Part shown: piece by piece, positions 34,650-45,356 of the stretch
Numbering within the stretch: position 1 is the first letter of the stretch
How the letters are laid out: every line of letters starts with the position of its first letter
NCBI RefSeq assembly: GCF_010728925.1
Contig: NZ_AP022608.1
Span: 4,216,001 to 4,280,000 of the forward strand
Length of the DNA stretch: 64,000 nucleotides
Reading direction: 5' to 3'
DNA from: Mycolicibacterium gadium
GTDB lineage: Bacteria > Actinomycetota > Actinomycetes > Mycobacteriales > Mycobacteriaceae
Translations under genes and position numbers: made by a program
The notes under the pieces: generated by a model
Databases searched by the model: none
Told to the model about the DNA's origin: nothing
What the model saw: only the letters and a program-made list of their open reading frames with translations

Positions 34650-36229
34650 CACTGGTGCTTCGATATGCCGCGCGCAGCGACCGCGGCCTGGTCCGCGCCA
34701 ACAACGAGGACTCCGTCTACGCCGGTGCGCGCCTGCTCGCGCTGGCCGACGGCATGGGCGGTCACGCGGCCGGCGAGGTCGCCTCGCAGCTGGTGATCGC
34801 GGCGCTGGCTCACCTCGACGACGACGAGCCCGGCGGCGACCTGCTGAGCAAGCTCGACACCGCGGTCCGGGAGGGCAACTCCGCCATCGCCGCTCAGGTC
34901 GAGGCGGACCCCGAGCTCGAAGGCATGGGCACCACGTTGACCGCGATCCTGTTCGCGGGCAATCGTCTTGGCCTTGTTCACATCGGCGACTCCCGCGGCT
35001 ATCTGCTGCGCGACGGTGAACTGACCCAGATCACCAAGGACGACACCTTCGTCCAGACACTGGTCGATGAGGGCCGCATCACGCTCGAGGAGGCGCACAG
35101 CCACCCGCAGCGGTCGCTGATCATGCGCGCGCTCACCGGTCACGAGGTCGAGCCCACCCTGATCATGCGTGAGGCCAGGGCCGGGGACCGTTACCTGCTG
35201 TGCTCCGACGGGCTGTCCGATCCGGTCAGCCACGACACCATCCTCGAAGCGCTGCAGATCCCCGACACGGCTGAAAGTGCGGACCGCCTAATCGAATTGG
35301 CTCTGCGCGGCGGCGGACCCGACAACGTGACGGTCGTGGTGGCCGACGTCGTCGACTACGACTACGGCCAGACCCAGCCGATTCTCGCCGGTGCGGTATC
35401 CGGTGACGACGATCAGACCGCGCCCCCCAACACGGCAGCGGGCCGCGCGTCGGCTTTCAACCCACGCCGCAATGTGGCCAAGCGGGTGGAACCCCCTCCC
35501 GAGGAGCCGGTTCGTGCACCGAGATCGCGGCGGCGAATGTTCATCGCCGCCGCGCTTTTGATTTTGGTGGTCGTCGCCGGTCTGGTCATCGGCCGCGAGG
35601 TCGTGCGCAGCAACTATTACGTCGCCGCGCACAACGGCACCGTATCGATCATGCGCGGCATACCCGGATCGATCCTCGGCGTCGCGATGCAGGAGACCTA
35701 CCGGCACGGTTGCCTGACGGCCCGCAACGACCTCAACCTCATCGCACCGGGCCAATCGGCGTCCGGCTGCCAGCTTTTCCGTGTCACAGATCTGAAGCAG
35801 GCCGACCGGGCTCAGGTGGAAGCGGGACTGCCGACCGGTTCCGAAGACGACGCCATCGGCCAGATCAACAAGCTCGCCCAGGGTTCGGTGCTGCCGGTCT
35901 GCCCGCCGCCGGCCGCCACGCCGTCGCCGTCGCCGCGCACCACGGCCGTCCCGCATTCGCCGGATCCGTCGAATTCTCCAGGGCTGCCTAACAATCCACC
36001 GGCCAGCACGACCGCGGGCGAGCCGACCGAACGCACGTCGACACCGGCGCCGGAAACCCCGCGGACGCTCACGAAGCCGCCTCCCCCTCCCGGGTCGGAC
36101 ACTCCCCAGTCGCCCGCGTCCCCCGCCCCGCCGGCGCCGACCACCCCGCCACCCACACCGTCTCCGACCGTCACCGCACTCCCCCCGCCGCCGCAGGTAC
36201 CCGGGACGGACTGCCGGGAATTGTCATGA
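34646..36229 (+). CDS. pstP: PP2C-type Ser/Thr phosphatase PstP
   Basis: PstP is the sole PP2C phosphatase opposing PknA/PknB. The GTG start at 34646 gives 527 aa. Catalytic motifs: RANNEDS, LLALADGMGGHAAGE, GMGTTLTAILF, HIGDSRGYLLRDGE, CSDGLSDPVS, GGGPDNVTVVVADV, binding Mn at D residues. A transmembrane helix lies near residues 298-317 (MFIAAALLILVVVAGLVIGR), then an extracellular Pro/Thr/Ser-rich tail ending CRELS. Coupled by 4-bp overlaps to fhaB and rodA. Confidence 0.96.
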   Translation: MTLVLRYAARSDRGLVRANNEDSVYAGARLLALADGMGGHAAGEVASQLVIAALAHLDDDEPGGDLLSKLDTAVREGNSAIAAQVEADPELEGMGTTLTAILFAGNRLGLVHIGDSRGYLLRDGELTQITKDDTFVQTLVDEGRITLEEAHSHPQRSLIMRALTGHEVEPTLIMREARAGDRYLLCSDGLSDPVSHDTILEALQIPDTAESADRLIELALRGGGPDNVTVVVADVVDYDYGQTQPILAGAVSGDDDQTAPPNTAAGRASAFNPRRNVAKRVEPPPEEPVRAPRSRRRMFIAAALLILVVVAGLVIGREVVRSNYYVAAHNGTVSIMRGIPGSILGVAMQETYRHGCLTARNDLNLIAPGQSASGCQLFRVTDLKQADRAQVEAGLPTGSEDDAIGQINKLAQGSVLPVCPPPAATPSPSPRTTAVPHSPDPSNSPGLPNNPPASTTAGEPTERTSTPAPETPRTLTKPPPPPGSDTPQSPASPAPPAPTTPPPTPSPTVTALPPPPQVPGTDCRELS

Positions 36230-37638
36230 CCACCCAGCCGCAGTCACCGGTGGCCGTCACTCCCCCGCTTCCGAACAGGCGCAACGCCGAGCTGTTCCTG
36301 CTCGGCTTCGCCGCGGTCATCACCGCGGTCGCACTGCTGCTCGTCGAGGCCAATCAGGAACAGGGCCTGCGTTGGGATCTGGCCCAGTACGTCGTCGCGT
36401 ATCTGGCGCTCTTCGCCGGTGCGCATCTCGCGGTGCGACGGTTCGCGCCGTACGCCGACCCGCTGCTGCTTCCGGTTGTCGCGCTGCTGAATGGGTTGGG
36501 TCTGGTGATGATTCACCGTCTGGACCTCGCCGAGGGCGTGCTCATCGAGCAGGGCCTCGGCGGCACCGCCGACCAGCAGATGCTGTGGACCCTCGTGGGA
36601 GTCATCGGCTTCTCACTCGTCGTGATCTTCCTGCGGGATCACCGCATGCTCGCGCGCTACGGCTACGTGTGTGGTCTCACTGGCCTGGTCCTGCTGATCA
36701 TCCCGGCGGTCCTGCCCAGGTCGATGTCCGAGCAGAATGGCGCGAAGATCTGGATTCGGTTGCCGGGCTTCTCCATTCAGCCGGCCGAGTTCTCGAAGAT
36801 CCTGCTGCTCGTCTTCTTCGCCTCGGTCCTGGTGTCCAAGCGCAGCGTGTTCACCAGCGCGGGCAAGCACTTCCTCGGCATGGACCTGCCCCGGCCCCGT
36901 GACCTCGCTCCGCTGCTGGCGGCGTGGATCGCGTCGATCGGCGTGATGATCTTCGAGAAGGACCTCGGCACCTCGCTGCTGCTGTACGCGTCGTTCCTGG
37001 TGATGGTTTACATCGCAACCGACCGGCTCAGCTGGGTGGTTATCGGCCTGGGACTGTTCGCTGCGGGAAGCGTTGCGGCATATCACCTTTTCGGTCACGT
37101 CCAGGTTCGCGTACAGACCTGGCTGGATCCGTTCGCCGACCCCGAGGGTGCCGGCTACCAGATGGTGCAGTCGATGTTCAGCTTCGCGACGGGCGGGATC
37201 TTCGGTACCGGCCTGGGCAACGGGCAGCCTGGCACGGTGCCAGCCGCGTCGACCGATTTCATCATCGCAGCCATCGGTGAGGAACTCGGGCTGGTGGGCC
37301 TGGCGGCCGTCCTGATGCTGTACACGATCGTGATCATCCGCGGCCTTCGCACGGCGATCGCGGTGCGCGACAGCTTCGGCAAGCTGTTGGCCGCCGGGCT
37401 GGCGTCGACGCTGGCGATCCAGCTGTTCATCGTCGTGGGCGGCGTCACGAAGCTGATCCCATTGACCGGTCTCACCACACCGTGGATGTCCTACGGCGGC
37501 TCGTCGCTGCTGGCCAACTACCTGCTGCTGGCGATCCTGGTCCGGATATCCCACTCCGCGCGACGCCCCATCGTCACCAGCCCGCAGTCCGCGACCCCGA
37601 TCGCGGCGGTGAGCACCGAGGTGATCGAGAAGGTATGA
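36226..37638 (+). CDS. rodA: SEDS peptidoglycan polymerase RodA
   Basis: RodA polymerises lipid II, with pbpA as its crosslinking partner. The 470-aa product is a SEDS protein with about 10-12 transmembrane helices. Family motifs: LGLVMIHRLDL, WIRLPGFSIQPAEFSKI, MIFEKDLGTSLL, GGIFGTGLGNGQ, DFIIAAIGEELG and TTPWMSYGGSS. ATGA overlap with pstP and pbpA. Regulation by the Pkn phosphosignalling in the same operon is family knowledge. Confidence 0.95.
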   Translation: MTTQPQSPVAVTPPLPNRRNAELFLLGFAAVITAVALLLVEANQEQGLRWDLAQYVVAYLALFAGAHLAVRRFAPYADPLLLPVVALLNGLGLVMIHRLDLAEGVLIEQGLGGTADQQMLWTLVGVIGFSLVVIFLRDHRMLARYGYVCGLTGLVLLIIPAVLPRSMSEQNGAKIWIRLPGFSIQPAEFSKILLLVFFASVLVSKRSVFTSAGKHFLGMDLPRPRDLAPLLAAWIASIGVMIFEKDLGTSLLLYASFLVMVYIATDRLSWVVIGLGLFAAGSVAAYHLFGHVQVRVQTWLDPFADPEGAGYQMVQSMFSFATGGIFGTGLGNGQPGTVPAASTDFIIAAIGEELGLVGLAAVLMLYTIVIIRGLRTAIAVRDSFGKLLAAGLASTLAIQLFIVVGGVTKLIPLTGLTTPWMSYGGSSLLANYLLLAILVRISHSARRPIVTSPQSATPIAAVSTEVIEKV

Positions 37639-39110
37639 ACACCTCACTGCGCCGTATCGCCGTCTCGGTCATGGTCCTCGTCGTGCTCCTGCTGGCCAAT
37701 GCCACGCTCACCCAGGTGTTCACCGCGGACGGCCTGCGGTCGGATCCGCGCAATCAGCGGGTGCTGCTCGACGAGTACTCGCGTCAGCGCGGCCAGATCT
37801 CGGCGGGCGGTCAGCTGCTGGCGTATTCGGTGTCGACCAACGGCCGGTTCCGCTTCCTTCGCGTGTATCCCAATCCGTACGCGTATGCGCCCGTCACCGG
37901 GTTCTACTCACTGCAGTACTCGAGCACCGGACTCGAGCGCGCCGAGGACACCGTCCTCAACGGGTCGGATCAACGCCTGTTCGGGCGGCGGCTCGCCGAC
38001 TTCTTCACCGGGCGTGACCCGCGCGGCGGGAATGTCGACACGACCATCAAACCCCAGGTGCAACAAGCGGCCTGGGACGCGATAAAGGACGGCTGCGGCG
38101 GCCCGTGCAAGGGCTCGGTGGTGGCACTCGAGCCGTCCACCGGCAAGATCCTCGCAATGGTGTCGTCGCCGTCCTACGATCCCAATCTGCTGGCCACCCA
38201 CAATCTGGAGGAGCAGTCGGCCGCCTGGCAGCGGCTGCGCGACGATCCCGATGCACCGCTGCTGAACCGTGCGATCTCCGAAACCTACCCGCCCGGCTCG
38301 ACATTCAAGGTCATCACCACCGCGGCCGCGCTCGAAAGCGGTGCGAACGAGAACACCCAGGTGACGACCGCGGCGCGAATCCCGTTGCCAGACAGCACCG
38401 CAACCCTGGAGAACTTCGACGGCTCCACTTGTGGTCCTGGCCCGACGACCACGCTGCGTCAGGCATTCGCGAAGTCTTGCAACACGGCATTCGTCGAGCT
38501 CGGCTTGGACGCGGGAAGGGATGCCGTGCGATCGGCGGCGCAGTCCTTTGGATTGGATACCCCTCCCCCGATGATCCCGCTGCAGGTCGTCGAGTCGACC
38601 GTGGGACCGATTCCCGACGAGGCCGCGCTGGGCATGTCGAGCATCGGGCAGAAGGACGTCGCGGTGACGCCATTGCAGAACGCATTGGTGGCCGCGACCA
38701 TCGCGAACGACGGGGTGACGATGCGTCCGTACCTGGTCGATAGCCTTAAGGGACCCGACCTTGCCAATATCGGGTCGGCGGCGCCGCAGGAAGAGCGGCG
38801 AGCGGTGTCGCAGGAGGTCGCCGATACACTGACGGATCTGATGGTCGCCGCTGAGCAGGGCACGCAGCAGAAGGGAGCCATCGCCGGCGTGCAGATCGCT
38901 TCGAAGACCGGCACGGCGGAGCACGGTACCGACCCGCGCAACACCCCACCGCATGCCTGGTACATCGCATTCGCCCCGGCGCAGGCACCCAAGGTCGCCG
39001 TCGCCGTGCTGGTCGAGGACGGGGGCGACCGCTTGTCCGCCACCGGAGGGACGCTGGCCGCGCCGATCGGGCGGGCCACCATCGCCGCAGCGCTGCGGGA
39101 GGGAACATGA
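37635..39110 (+). CDS. pbpA: Penicillin-binding protein PbpA (class B)
   Basis: PbpA is the transpeptidase paired with RodA. The 491-aa product starts [20 protein letters not shown] with one N-terminal membrane anchor. Class B motifs: serine SxxK as GSTFK (in [15 protein letters not shown]), SxN as SCNTAF, and KTG as [10 protein letters not shown]. The length agrees with M. tuberculosis PbpA (491 aa). Overlaps rodA by 4 bp and pknA by 4 bp. In M. tuberculosis it is phosphorylated by PknB. Confidence 0.95.
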   Translation: MNTSLRRIAVSVMVLVVLLLANATLTQVFTADGLRSDPRNQRVLLDEYSRQRGQISAGGQLLAYSVSTNGRFRFLRVYPNPYAYAPVTGFYSLQYSSTGLERAEDTVLNGSDQRLFGRRLADFFTGRDPRGGNVDTTIKPQVQQAAWDAIKDGCGGPCKGSVVALEPSTGKILAMVSSPSYDPNLLATHNLEEQSAAWQRLRDDPDAPLLNRAISETYPPGSTFKVITTAAALESGANENTQVTTAARIPLPDSTATLENFDGSTCGPGPTTTLRQAFAKSCNTAFVELGLDAGRDAVRSAAQSFGLDTPPPMIPLQVVESTVGPIPDEAALGMSSIGQKDVAVTPLQNALVAATIANDGVTMRPYLVDSLKGPDLANIGSAAPQEERRAVSQEVADTLTDLMVAAEQGTQQKGAIAGVQIASKTGTAEHGTDPRNTPPHAWYIAFAPAQAPKVAVAVLVEDGGDRLSATGGTLAAPIGRATIAAALREGT

Positions 39111-40456
39111 GTCCCCGCGTAGGAGTGACGCTGTCCGGCCGCTACCGGCTGCAGCGGCTCATCGCCACCGGCGGCATGGGCCAGGTCTGGGAAGGTATCG
39201 ACTCCCGGCTGGGCCGCCGCGTCGCGGTCAAGGTGCTCAAGGCCGAGTACTCCGAGGACGCGGAGTTCGTCGAACGGTTCCGAGCCGAGGCACGCACCGT
39301 GGCGATGCTCAACCACCCCGGTATCGCCAGCGTGTACGACTACGGCGAAACCGACATGGACGGTGAGGGCCGCACCGCCTATCTGGTGATGGAACTCGTC
39401 AACGGCGAACCACTGAACTCGGTGCTCAAGCGCACCGGCCGGCTCTCGCTGCGCCATGCGCTGGACATGCTCGAGCAGACCGGCCGGGCGCTGCAGGTCG
39501 CCCACACGGCGGGGTTGGTACATCGTGACGTCAAACCGGGCAACATCCTGATCACGCCGACCGGTCAGGTCAAACTCACCGACTTCGGCATCGCCAAGGC
39601 CGTCGACGCCGCCCCGGTCACCCAGACCGGCATGGTGATGGGCACCGCCCAGTACATCGCCCCCGAGCAGGCGCTCGGCCATGACGCCACCGCGGCCAGC
39701 GATGTGTACTCACTGGGAGTCGTTGGCTACGAGTCTGTTTCGGGCAAGCGGCCCTTCACCGGAGACGGTGCGCTGACCGTCGCGATGAAGCACATCAAGG
39801 AGACGCCCCCGCCACTGCCCGCCGATCTGCCGCCCAACGTGCGCGAGCTGATCGAGATCACCCTGGTCAAGAATCCGGGTATGCGGTATCGCTCCGGCGG
39901 GCTGTTCGCCGACGCCGTCGCCGCCGTCCGCTCGGGCCGACGTCCCCCGCGTCCGAACCAGGCGCCGACACTCGGCCGGGCCACCCCCGCGGCCGTGCCC
40001 TCGGCAGCCCAGGCTCGCGCCGCCGCGGATCTGAGCACGCGTTCCCCCGTCACCGCCGCCCGGCCCCGTCCGTCCACCGGAAGCCATCGCCCTCCCCCGG
40101 CGCCGTCTCGCGGCACGTTCTCCTCGGGCCAGCGAGCGCTGCTATGGGCGGCCGGTGTGCTCGGTGCCCTGGCCATCGTCATCGCGATTCTGATCGTGCT
40201 CAACGCCCAGGACCGCAAGGACCAGGAACAGACACCGCCGCCGACGATCACCGACACGATCACCGAGACCACGCCGTTCTCGCCGACAGCGATGCCGGAA
40301 CGGCCCGGGCAGGCAGGTGTCGGCGATGGTGGGGCAGAATTCGGGGTAACCCGACTCAATGCGATCGCGTCCCCGGCAACGATGCAGGTGATGGGTCCGC
40401 CCACCGAGCCGCAGGGCACACGGTCCTCCTCGACGCCAGAACAGACATTGCAATGA
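39107..40456 (+). CDS. pknA: Ser/Thr protein kinase PknA
   Basis: PknA is an essential receptor-type kinase controlling growth and division. The 449-aa product begins [20 protein letters not shown]. Kinase features: [54 protein letters not shown] Pro-rich linker leads to one membrane helix near residue 342-360 ([20 protein letters not shown]) and a short extracellular tail without PASTA repeats. ATG start overlapping pbpA by 4 bp, and overlapping pknB by 4 bp. Confidence 0.96.
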   Translation: MSPRVGVTLSGRYRLQRLIATGGMGQVWEGIDSRLGRRVAVKVLKAEYSEDAEFVERFRAEARTVAMLNHPGIASVYDYGETDMDGEGRTAYLVMELVNGEPLNSVLKRTGRLSLRHALDMLEQTGRALQVAHTAGLVHRDVKPGNILITPTGQVKLTDFGIAKAVDAAPVTQTGMVMGTAQYIAPEQALGHDATAASDVYSLGVVGYESVSGKRPFTGDGALTVAMKHIKETPPPLPADLPPNVRELIEITLVKNPGMRYRSGGLFADAVAAVRSGRRPPRPNQAPTLGRATPAAVPSAAQARAAADLSTRSPVTAARPRPSTGSHRPPPAPSRGTFSSGQRALLWAAGVLGALAIVIAILIVLNAQDRKDQEQTPPPTITDTITETTPFSPTAMPERPGQAGVGDGGAEFGVTRLNAIASPATMQVMGPPTEPQGTRSSSTPEQTLQ

Positions 40457-42327
40457 CAACCCCGCAACACCTGTCCGACCGGTACGAACTCGGCGACATC
40501 CTGGGCTTCGGCGGCATGTCCGAAGTCCACTTGGCGCGCGATCAGCGGTTGCACCGCGACGTCGCCGTCAAGGTGCTGCGCGCAGATCTCGCCCGCGATC
40601 CGAGCTTCTACCTCCGGTTCCGACGGGAGGCGCAGAACGCCGCCGCGCTGAACCATCCCGCCATCGTCGCGGTCTATGACACCGGTGAGGCGGAGACACC
40701 CAACGGCCCGCTGCCCTACATCGTGATGGAGTACGTCGAGGGCGTCACGCTGCGCGACATCGTCCACACCGAGGGGCCGATGGAGCCGCGCCGGGCCATC
40801 GAGGTGATCGCCGATGCGTGCCAGGCCCTGAACTTCAGCCACCAGCACGGGATCATCCACCGCGACGTCAAACCCGCGAACATCATGATCAGCAACACCG
40901 GCGCGGTGAAGGTGATGGACTTCGGCATCGCACGCGCGCTCGCCGACGCCAACAATGTCACCCAGACCGCCGCCGTGATCGGCACCGCGCAGTACCTGTC
41001 GCCCGAGCAGGCGCGCGGCGAGAAGGTCGACGCCCGTTCCGACGTCTACTCGCTGGGCTGCGTCCTGTACGAAATCCTCACTGGCGAACCACCTTTCGTC
41101 GGTGATTCACCGGTTGCCGTGGCCTATCAACACGTCCGCGAGGACCCGGTGCCCCCCTCGCAGCGCCACGAAGGCATCTCCCCCGAGCTGGACGCCGTCG
41201 TCCTCAAGGCCCTCGCGAAAAACCCTGACAATCGATATCAGACGGCGGCGGAGATGCGCACCGATCTGGTGAAAGTGCACAGCGGCGAGCAACCCGACGC
41301 ACCCAAGGTGTTCACCGACGCCGAGCGCAGCTCGCTCATGTCGGCCGCGCCGGGCGACCACCAGACCGAGCCGATCGACCCCGTCGGGCGAGCGCAGCCC
41401 CAGTACATCGAGCGGGAGCGGCGCGGCTCGGTCGGCCGCTGGCTGGTCGCGGTGGCGGTGCTCGCCGTGCTGACCGTGCTGGTGACGCTGGCGATCAACA
41501 CCTTCGGCGGCAGCACGCGCGCCGTCCAAGTGCCCGACGTGAGCGGCAAGGTGTCGGCCGACGCGATCGCCGAGCTGCAGAACCGCGGGTTCAGAACTCG
41601 CACGCTGCAGAAGCCCGATTCCAATGTGCCTCCCGACCACGTCATCGGCACCGACCCGGCCGCCAACGCGTCGGTCGACGCCGGTGACGAGATCACCATC
41701 AACGTGTCCACCGGCCCCGAGCAGCGTGAGATCCCCGACGTCAGGAGCCTCAGCTACGACGACGCCGTCGAGAAGCTCGCGGACGCCGGCTTCGAGAACT
41801 TCCGGCCGTCTTCCTCGCCGTCGACACCGGAGATGAAGGACAAGGTGCTCGGCACCAATCCGCCGGTCAACCAGACGTCGGCGATCACCAACGAGATCAC
41901 GATCGTGCTGGGCGCGGGCCCCGAGACGCGTCCCGTCCCAGACGTCAAGGACCAATCGCAGGAGAGCGCTGTACAAATCCTCACCGCGTCGGGCTTCACC
42001 ACCACCGTCCCGGTCCAGGTGGACAGCACGCTTCCGGCCGGCCAATTGATCGGCACCAATCCACCTGCGGGACAGACCGTTCCGGTCGATACGGTGATCC
42101 AGCTGCAGGTCTCGAGGGGCAACCAGTTCATCATGCCGGACCTGCGGGGTCAGTTCTGGACCGACGCCGAGCCGCGACTGCGTGCCCTCGGCTGGACGGG
42201 CGTGCTGGACCGTGGCGCCGACGTGCAGAACAGCGGTCAGCGCACCAACGCCGTGGTGACGCAGAGTCCGTCAGCCGGAACCGGTGTCAACTACGACAGT
42301 CGGATCACGCTGAGCTTCGCGTCGTAG
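40453..42327 (+). CDS. pknB: PASTA Ser/Thr protein kinase PknB
   Basis: PknB senses muropeptide or lipid II and phosphorylates cell-wall enzymes. ATG at 40453 gives 624 aa (626 in M. tuberculosis). Kinase domain: [64 protein letters not shown]. The activation loop keeps the Thr pair ([11 protein letters not shown]). One membrane helix ([20 protein letters not shown]) is followed by four PASTA domains (starts VPDVSGK, IPDVRSL, VPDVKDQ, MPDLRGQ). Its end overlaps the convergent amidotransferase gene by 23 bp. Confidence 0.96.
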   Translation: MTTPQHLSDRYELGDILGFGGMSEVHLARDQRLHRDVAVKVLRADLARDPSFYLRFRREAQNAAALNHPAIVAVYDTGEAETPNGPLPYIVMEYVEGVTLRDIVHTEGPMEPRRAIEVIADACQALNFSHQHGIIHRDVKPANIMISNTGAVKVMDFGIARALADANNVTQTAAVIGTAQYLSPEQARGEKVDARSDVYSLGCVLYEILTGEPPFVGDSPVAVAYQHVREDPVPPSQRHEGISPELDAVVLKALAKNPDNRYQTAAEMRTDLVKVHSGEQPDAPKVFTDAERSSLMSAAPGDHQTEPIDPVGRAQPQYIERERRGSVGRWLVAVAVLAVLTVLVTLAINTFGGSTRAVQVPDVSGKVSADAIAELQNRGFRTRTLQKPDSNVPPDHVIGTDPAANASVDAGDEITINVSTGPEQREIPDVRSLSYDDAVEKLADAGFENFRPSSSPSTPEMKDKVLGTNPPVNQTSAITNEITIVLGAGPETRPVPDVKDQSQESAVQILTASGFTTTVPVQVDSTLPAGQLIGTNPPAGQTVPVDTVIQLQVSRGNQFIMPDLRGQFWTDAEPRLRALGWTGVLDRGADVQNSGQRTNAVVTQSPSAGTGVNYDSRITLSFAS

Positions 42328-42979
42328 CCGCGGCGACCGCGGTCGCGACTTCGTCCTCCAGCCGACTGACGAGGGTCTCGGCCGGCGGTGCGCCGCAGTA
42401 ACCCAACCAGTTGGCCAGCATGCGGTGCCCGCCCTCGGTCAGGATCGACTCGGGATGGAATTGCACACCGTGAATGGGCAATTCGACGTGTCGCACGCCC
42501 ATGACGACACCACCCTCGGTGCGGGCGATCACTTCGAGTTCGGCCGGCATCGTCTCGGGGAGAATGGTCAGCGAGTGATAGCGCGTGGCGGTGAACGGAT
42601 CCGGAAGGCCTTGCAGCACACCGCTATTCGAGTGGTGCACCGTGCTGGTCTTGCCGTGCAGCAGTTCGGGGGCACGGTCGACGGTACCTCCGAACGCCAC
42701 GCCGATGGCCTGGTGTCCCAGGCACACGCCGAGCAGCGGCGTCGCGGCCGCCGCGCAGGCCGTCACGAGCGAAATCGATGCGCCGGCACGTTCGGGGGTA
42801 CCGGGGCCGGGGGAGAGGAGCACTCCGTCGAACGTCGCCGCCACGTTGGCGATGTCGTCCTCGGTGCCCAGGCGGTCGTCGTCGTTACGCCAGACTTCGG
42901 CGTTCACCCCGAGCTGGCCCAGATACTGGACGAGGTTGAACACGAAGCTGTCGTAGTTGTCGACGACGAGGACACGCAT
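42305..42979 (-). CDS. trpG: Glutamine amidotransferase (TrpG/PabA type)
   Basis: Class I glutamine amidotransferase that feeds ammonia to anthranilate or aminodeoxychorismate synthase; it is often dual-use in actinobacteria. The 224-aa product has LVVDNYDSFVFNLVQYLGQL, the oxyanion loop LLSPGPGTPE, nucleophile Cys in GVCLGHQAIG, and the catalytic HPE in GVQFHPESIL. ATG at 42977-42979. This gene lies at the conserved trpG site beside pknB. Without the partner gene here, anthranilate or pABA use cannot be told apart. Confidence 0.92.
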   Translation of the reverse strand: MRVLVVDNYDSFVFNLVQYLGQLGVNAEVWRNDDDRLGTEDDIANVAATFDGVLLSPGPGTPERAGASISLVTACAAAATPLLGVCLGHQAIGVAFGGTVDRAPELLHGKTSTVHHSNSGVLQGLPDPFTATRYHSLTILPETMPAELEVIARTEGGVVMGVRHVELPIHGVQFHPESILTEGGHRMLANWLGYCGAPPAETLVSRLEDEVATAVAAATTRSSA

Positions 42980-42998
42980 AAGGCCAGGTTACCGGTAG

Positions 42999-43051
42999 CG
43001 AATTGTGCACGATTACCGGCGGTGAACGCCGCTTTTCGTGCACAAATCGCT
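42999..43051. repeat. Imperfect inverted repeat around a small hairpin
   Basis: GCGAATTGTGCACGA (42999-43013) and TCGTGCACAAATCGC (43037-43051) pair with one mismatch and enclose GGCGGTGAACGCC, itself a hairpin. It sits after the DUF881 gene on the minus strand and just before the amidotransferase gene, touching the DUF881 stop. It may be a terminator or a dispersed palindromic repeat. Confidence 0.6.
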
Positions 43052-43800
43052 CAGTAGCCGACGGGTCCCGCGGGCCTGGCGAACTTCATCCGCAGCGGCT
43101 CGCGGTAACCCACCAGCTCGACCTGCGTCCGGGGCTCCTCGGTATAGCCGAGCCCAAACCGGACCACGTACTGCCGGTACAGCGTGACCAACGGTGCGCC
43201 CGCCAGCGCGGCCTGCATGACTTCCGCGTCGCCGATCGCGGTGATGACGTACGGCGGGCTGTAGGTCCGTCCGTTGAGGAGCAGCGTGTTGCCCACACAG
43301 CGCGGCGCCGAGGTGCCGATGATCCGCTGGTCCTGCATCTGGATGCCCTCGGCCCCTGCGCTCCACAGCGCATTGAGCACGGCGTCGATGTCCTGTTGGT
43401 GCACGACGAGGTCGTCGGGGGATGCGTCGCGGGGAAACCGCCCCTCAGCGTCGCGCTGCGCGTCGTTCAGCGTTACCACCAGGCCGGGTCCGCGCATCGG
43501 TTCCAGGCCGGCCTCGACGGCCAGCTGGGCAGACCGCTTGGTGATGGCGGCCAATGCTGCGTCTGCCCCCGGCGAGCCGCCGTGATGGCTGTCCAGGGTG
43601 TTAGCCAGCGAGTCGCGTTCTACGGTCAGCCGATCCACCGACTGTTGGGCTTCGCGCACCAGGTCGACCAACCGGGGCGCGTCGCTGCGTCTGATCTCGC
43701 CGCCGTCGGACACATTGTGCGTCGTCGCCAGCAGAAGCCCGGCCAACAGGCAGACCACGGGCACGCCGAACCGCCATACGGACTTCGACCTGGGCGCCAT
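43051..43800 (-). CDS. DUF881-family membrane protein (Rv0012-type)
   Basis: The ATG at 43798-43800 follows CCAGGAGA and gives 249 aa. One N-terminal transmembrane helix ([20 protein letters not shown]), then a coiled coil ([20 protein letters not shown]) and the DUF881 fold: [57 protein letters not shown]. The family is found in dcw/division regions of Gram-positives, and the coiled coil is similar to division-linked proteins; role unproven. Divergent from crgA. Confidence 0.92.
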   Translation of the reverse strand: MAPRSKSVWRFGVPVVCLLAGLLLATTHNVSDGGEIRRSDAPRLVDLVREAQQSVDRLTVERDSLANTLDSHHGGSPGADAALAAITKRSAQLAVEAGLEPMRGPGLVVTLNDAQRDAEGRFPRDASPDDLVVHQQDIDAVLNALWSAGAEGIQMQDQRIIGTSAPRCVGNTLLLNGRTYSPPYVITAIGDAEVMQAALAGAPLVTLYRQYVVRFGLGYTEEPRTQVELVGYREPLRMKFARPAGPVGY

Positions 43801-43882
43801 TGGCGTGTCTCCTGGAGGTGGTGCCTGCGATAGGCTAGGTACATCGTCGCACCGTGTGACGCCATCTGTCCCGAAGGTACGC

Positions 43883-44146
43883 ATGCCCAAGTCCAAGGTT
43901 CGCAAGAAGAACGACTTCACGATCAGCCCGGTGAGCCGGACCCCGGTCAAGGTCAAGGCCGGACCGTCGAGCACCTGGTTCGTCGTGTTTTTCGTCGGCC
44001 TGATGCTGATCGGGCTGGCGTGGCTGCTGGTGTTCCAGCTGGCGTCCTCCGCGATCCCCTTCCTGGCGGACCTCGGCCCGTGGAACTACGCGATCGCGTT
44101 TGCCTTCATGATCAGTGGGCTGTTGCTCACAATGCGCTGGCGCTGA
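43883..44146 (+). CDS. crgA: Cell-division protein CrgA
   Basis: CrgA recruits septal proteins including FtsI, PbpA and CwsA. The 87-aa protein begins [20 protein letters not shown] with the basic N-terminus followed by two transmembrane helices (about residues 32-54 and 66-84) with the periplasmic loop [10 protein letters not shown], the typical CrgA layout. ATG at 43883. The gene is divergent from DUF881. Confidence 0.95.
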   Translation: MPKSKVRKKNDFTISPVSRTPVKVKAGPSSTWFVVFFVGLMLIGLAWLLVFQLASSAIPFLADLGPWNYAIAFAFMISGLLLTMRWR

Positions 44147-44236
44147 GCAATACAACGAGCGGTATGAATTCATCCACGCGTCCGCGCGTTACCCGTTTAG
44201 CAACCTTCCGGCCACCAGATCACACGGTTGTTATTC

Positions 44237-44266
44237 ATCCCCATTGGGGATAGCACTTGTGGATAA
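44237..44266 (+). promoter_or_regulatory. Palindrome and perfect DnaA-box sequence before the PH-domain gene
   Basis: ATCCCC-ATT-GGGGAT (44237-44251) can form a 6-bp stem, possibly a weak terminator of crgA. It is followed by TTGTGGATAA, whose TGTGGATAA (44258-44266) is the reverse complement of TTATCCACA, a canonical DnaA box. This lies in the 155-bp gap between crgA and the PH-domain gene, so it could bring that gene under DnaA control. Confidence 0.45.
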
Positions 44267-44301
44267 CTTCATTAGCCACGGTAAAAGGGTGTGAGTGCGC
44301 C

Positions 44302-44718
44302 GTGCAGCAAACTGAGTGGAGTCCGCCCACGCTCGGCATCGCGGCCCTTGGCGTAGGCGGCCTTATCTTGGCTGTGGGCGCTGTGACGCTGATCACAGAC
44401 CCTCCGGGACGTGTCCTAGTTGGCATTGCCGCGGTCGGGTTGATTGTGTTTGCAAGCTTGTCGTGGCGGGCGCGGCCCAAGCTGGCAATCAAAAATGACG
44501 CCCTCGTTACCCGCGGTCTGATGGGTGAAACCGAGCTGCGGCAGGCCGATATCAAGCTCATCCGGATCACGGAGTTCCGCCGCATCGGGCGTAAAACTCG
44601 GCTGCTGGAGATCGACACGGTCGACGACCGGCTACTCGTGTTCACCCGGTGGGATCTGGGCACAGACCCGCTGCACGTGCTCGACGCGCTGACCGCCGCC
44701 GGCTTCGCCGGCTCCTGA
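44302..44718 (+). CDS. PH-domain membrane protein (Rv0010c-type)
   Basis: The GTG start at 44302 gives MQQTEWSPPTLGIAALGVGG and 138 aa, as in the M. tuberculosis counterpart. Two transmembrane helices cover about residues 12-51, then a bPH-like segment: PKLAIKNDALVTRGL, TELRQADIKLIRITEFRRIG, LLEIDTVDDRLLVFTRWDLG. Family function unknown. It shares its strand with crgA and ends 3 bp from the convergent ppiA gene. Confidence 0.88.
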   Translation: MQQTEWSPPTLGIAALGVGGLILAVGAVTLITDPPGRVLVGIAAVGLIVFASLSWRARPKLAIKNDALVTRGLMGETELRQADIKLIRITEFRRIGRKTRLLEIDTVDDRLLVFTRWDLGTDPLHVLDALTAAGFAGS

Positions 44719-44721
44719 AGC

Positions 44722-45249
44722 TCAGGCGATGGTGATCGACTCGACGACCACAGGATCGGTCGGTCGGTCGCGCTGATCCGTGGCTGTCGTCGCGATCGCG
44801 TCGACCACCTTCTGCGACTCCGGATCCACGACCTCACCAAAGATGGTGTGCTTGCGGTTCAGGTGCGGCGTCTTGCCGACCGTGATGAAGAACTGCGAGC
44901 CGTTGGTTCCCGGACCCCGGTTCGCCATGGCGAGCAAGTACGGCTTGTCGAACTGCAACTCGGGGTGAAACTCGTCGGCGAACTCGTAACCCGGGCCGCC
45001 GCGGCCGCTGCCCTCCGGATCGCCGCCCTGGATCATGAACCCGTCGATGACCCGGTGGAAGACCATGCCGTCGTAAAACGGACCCGACGATCCGCCTGAG
45101 GCGTTACCGGTGCTGTAGTCCTTGGTGCCCTGCGCCAGTCCCACGAAGTTGGCGACGGTCTTGGGCGCGTGATTTCCGAACAGCGCGATTTTGATGTCAC
45201 CACGGTTGGTGTGCAGCGTCGCGGTCGCTGTCTGTATGGGGCTCGTCAC
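44722..45249 (-). CDS. ppiA: Peptidyl-prolyl cis-trans isomerase A (cyclophilin)
   Basis: Cyclophilin that isomerises X-Pro bonds. GTG start at 45247-45249 ([20 protein letters not shown]) gives 175 aa; a longer TTG start at 45285 adds 12 residues not seen in family members. Catalytic/binding segments: [20 protein letters not shown] (with the active-site R and F), [20 protein letters not shown] and [10 protein letters not shown]. It has no signal peptide, so it is cytosolic. Convergent with the PH-domain gene. Confidence 0.93.
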   Translation of the reverse strand: MTSPIQTATATLHTNRGDIKIALFGNHAPKTVANFVGLAQGTKDYSTGNASGGSSGPFYDGMVFHRVIDGFMIQGGDPEGSGRGGPGYEFADEFHPELQFDKPYLLAMANRGPGTNGSQFFITVGKTPHLNRKHTIFGEVVDPESQKVVDAIATTATDQRDRPTDPVVVESITIA

Positions 45250-45356
45250 GGGATGCCAGTGTGCCACGCCGCCATGAACGCTCAACGGGCACCGCTGGGT
45301 AGCGCTGCGTGGCAGTCTGGTAGCGACTCCCGTTCAGGCCGCCAGAGAGGTGCACT

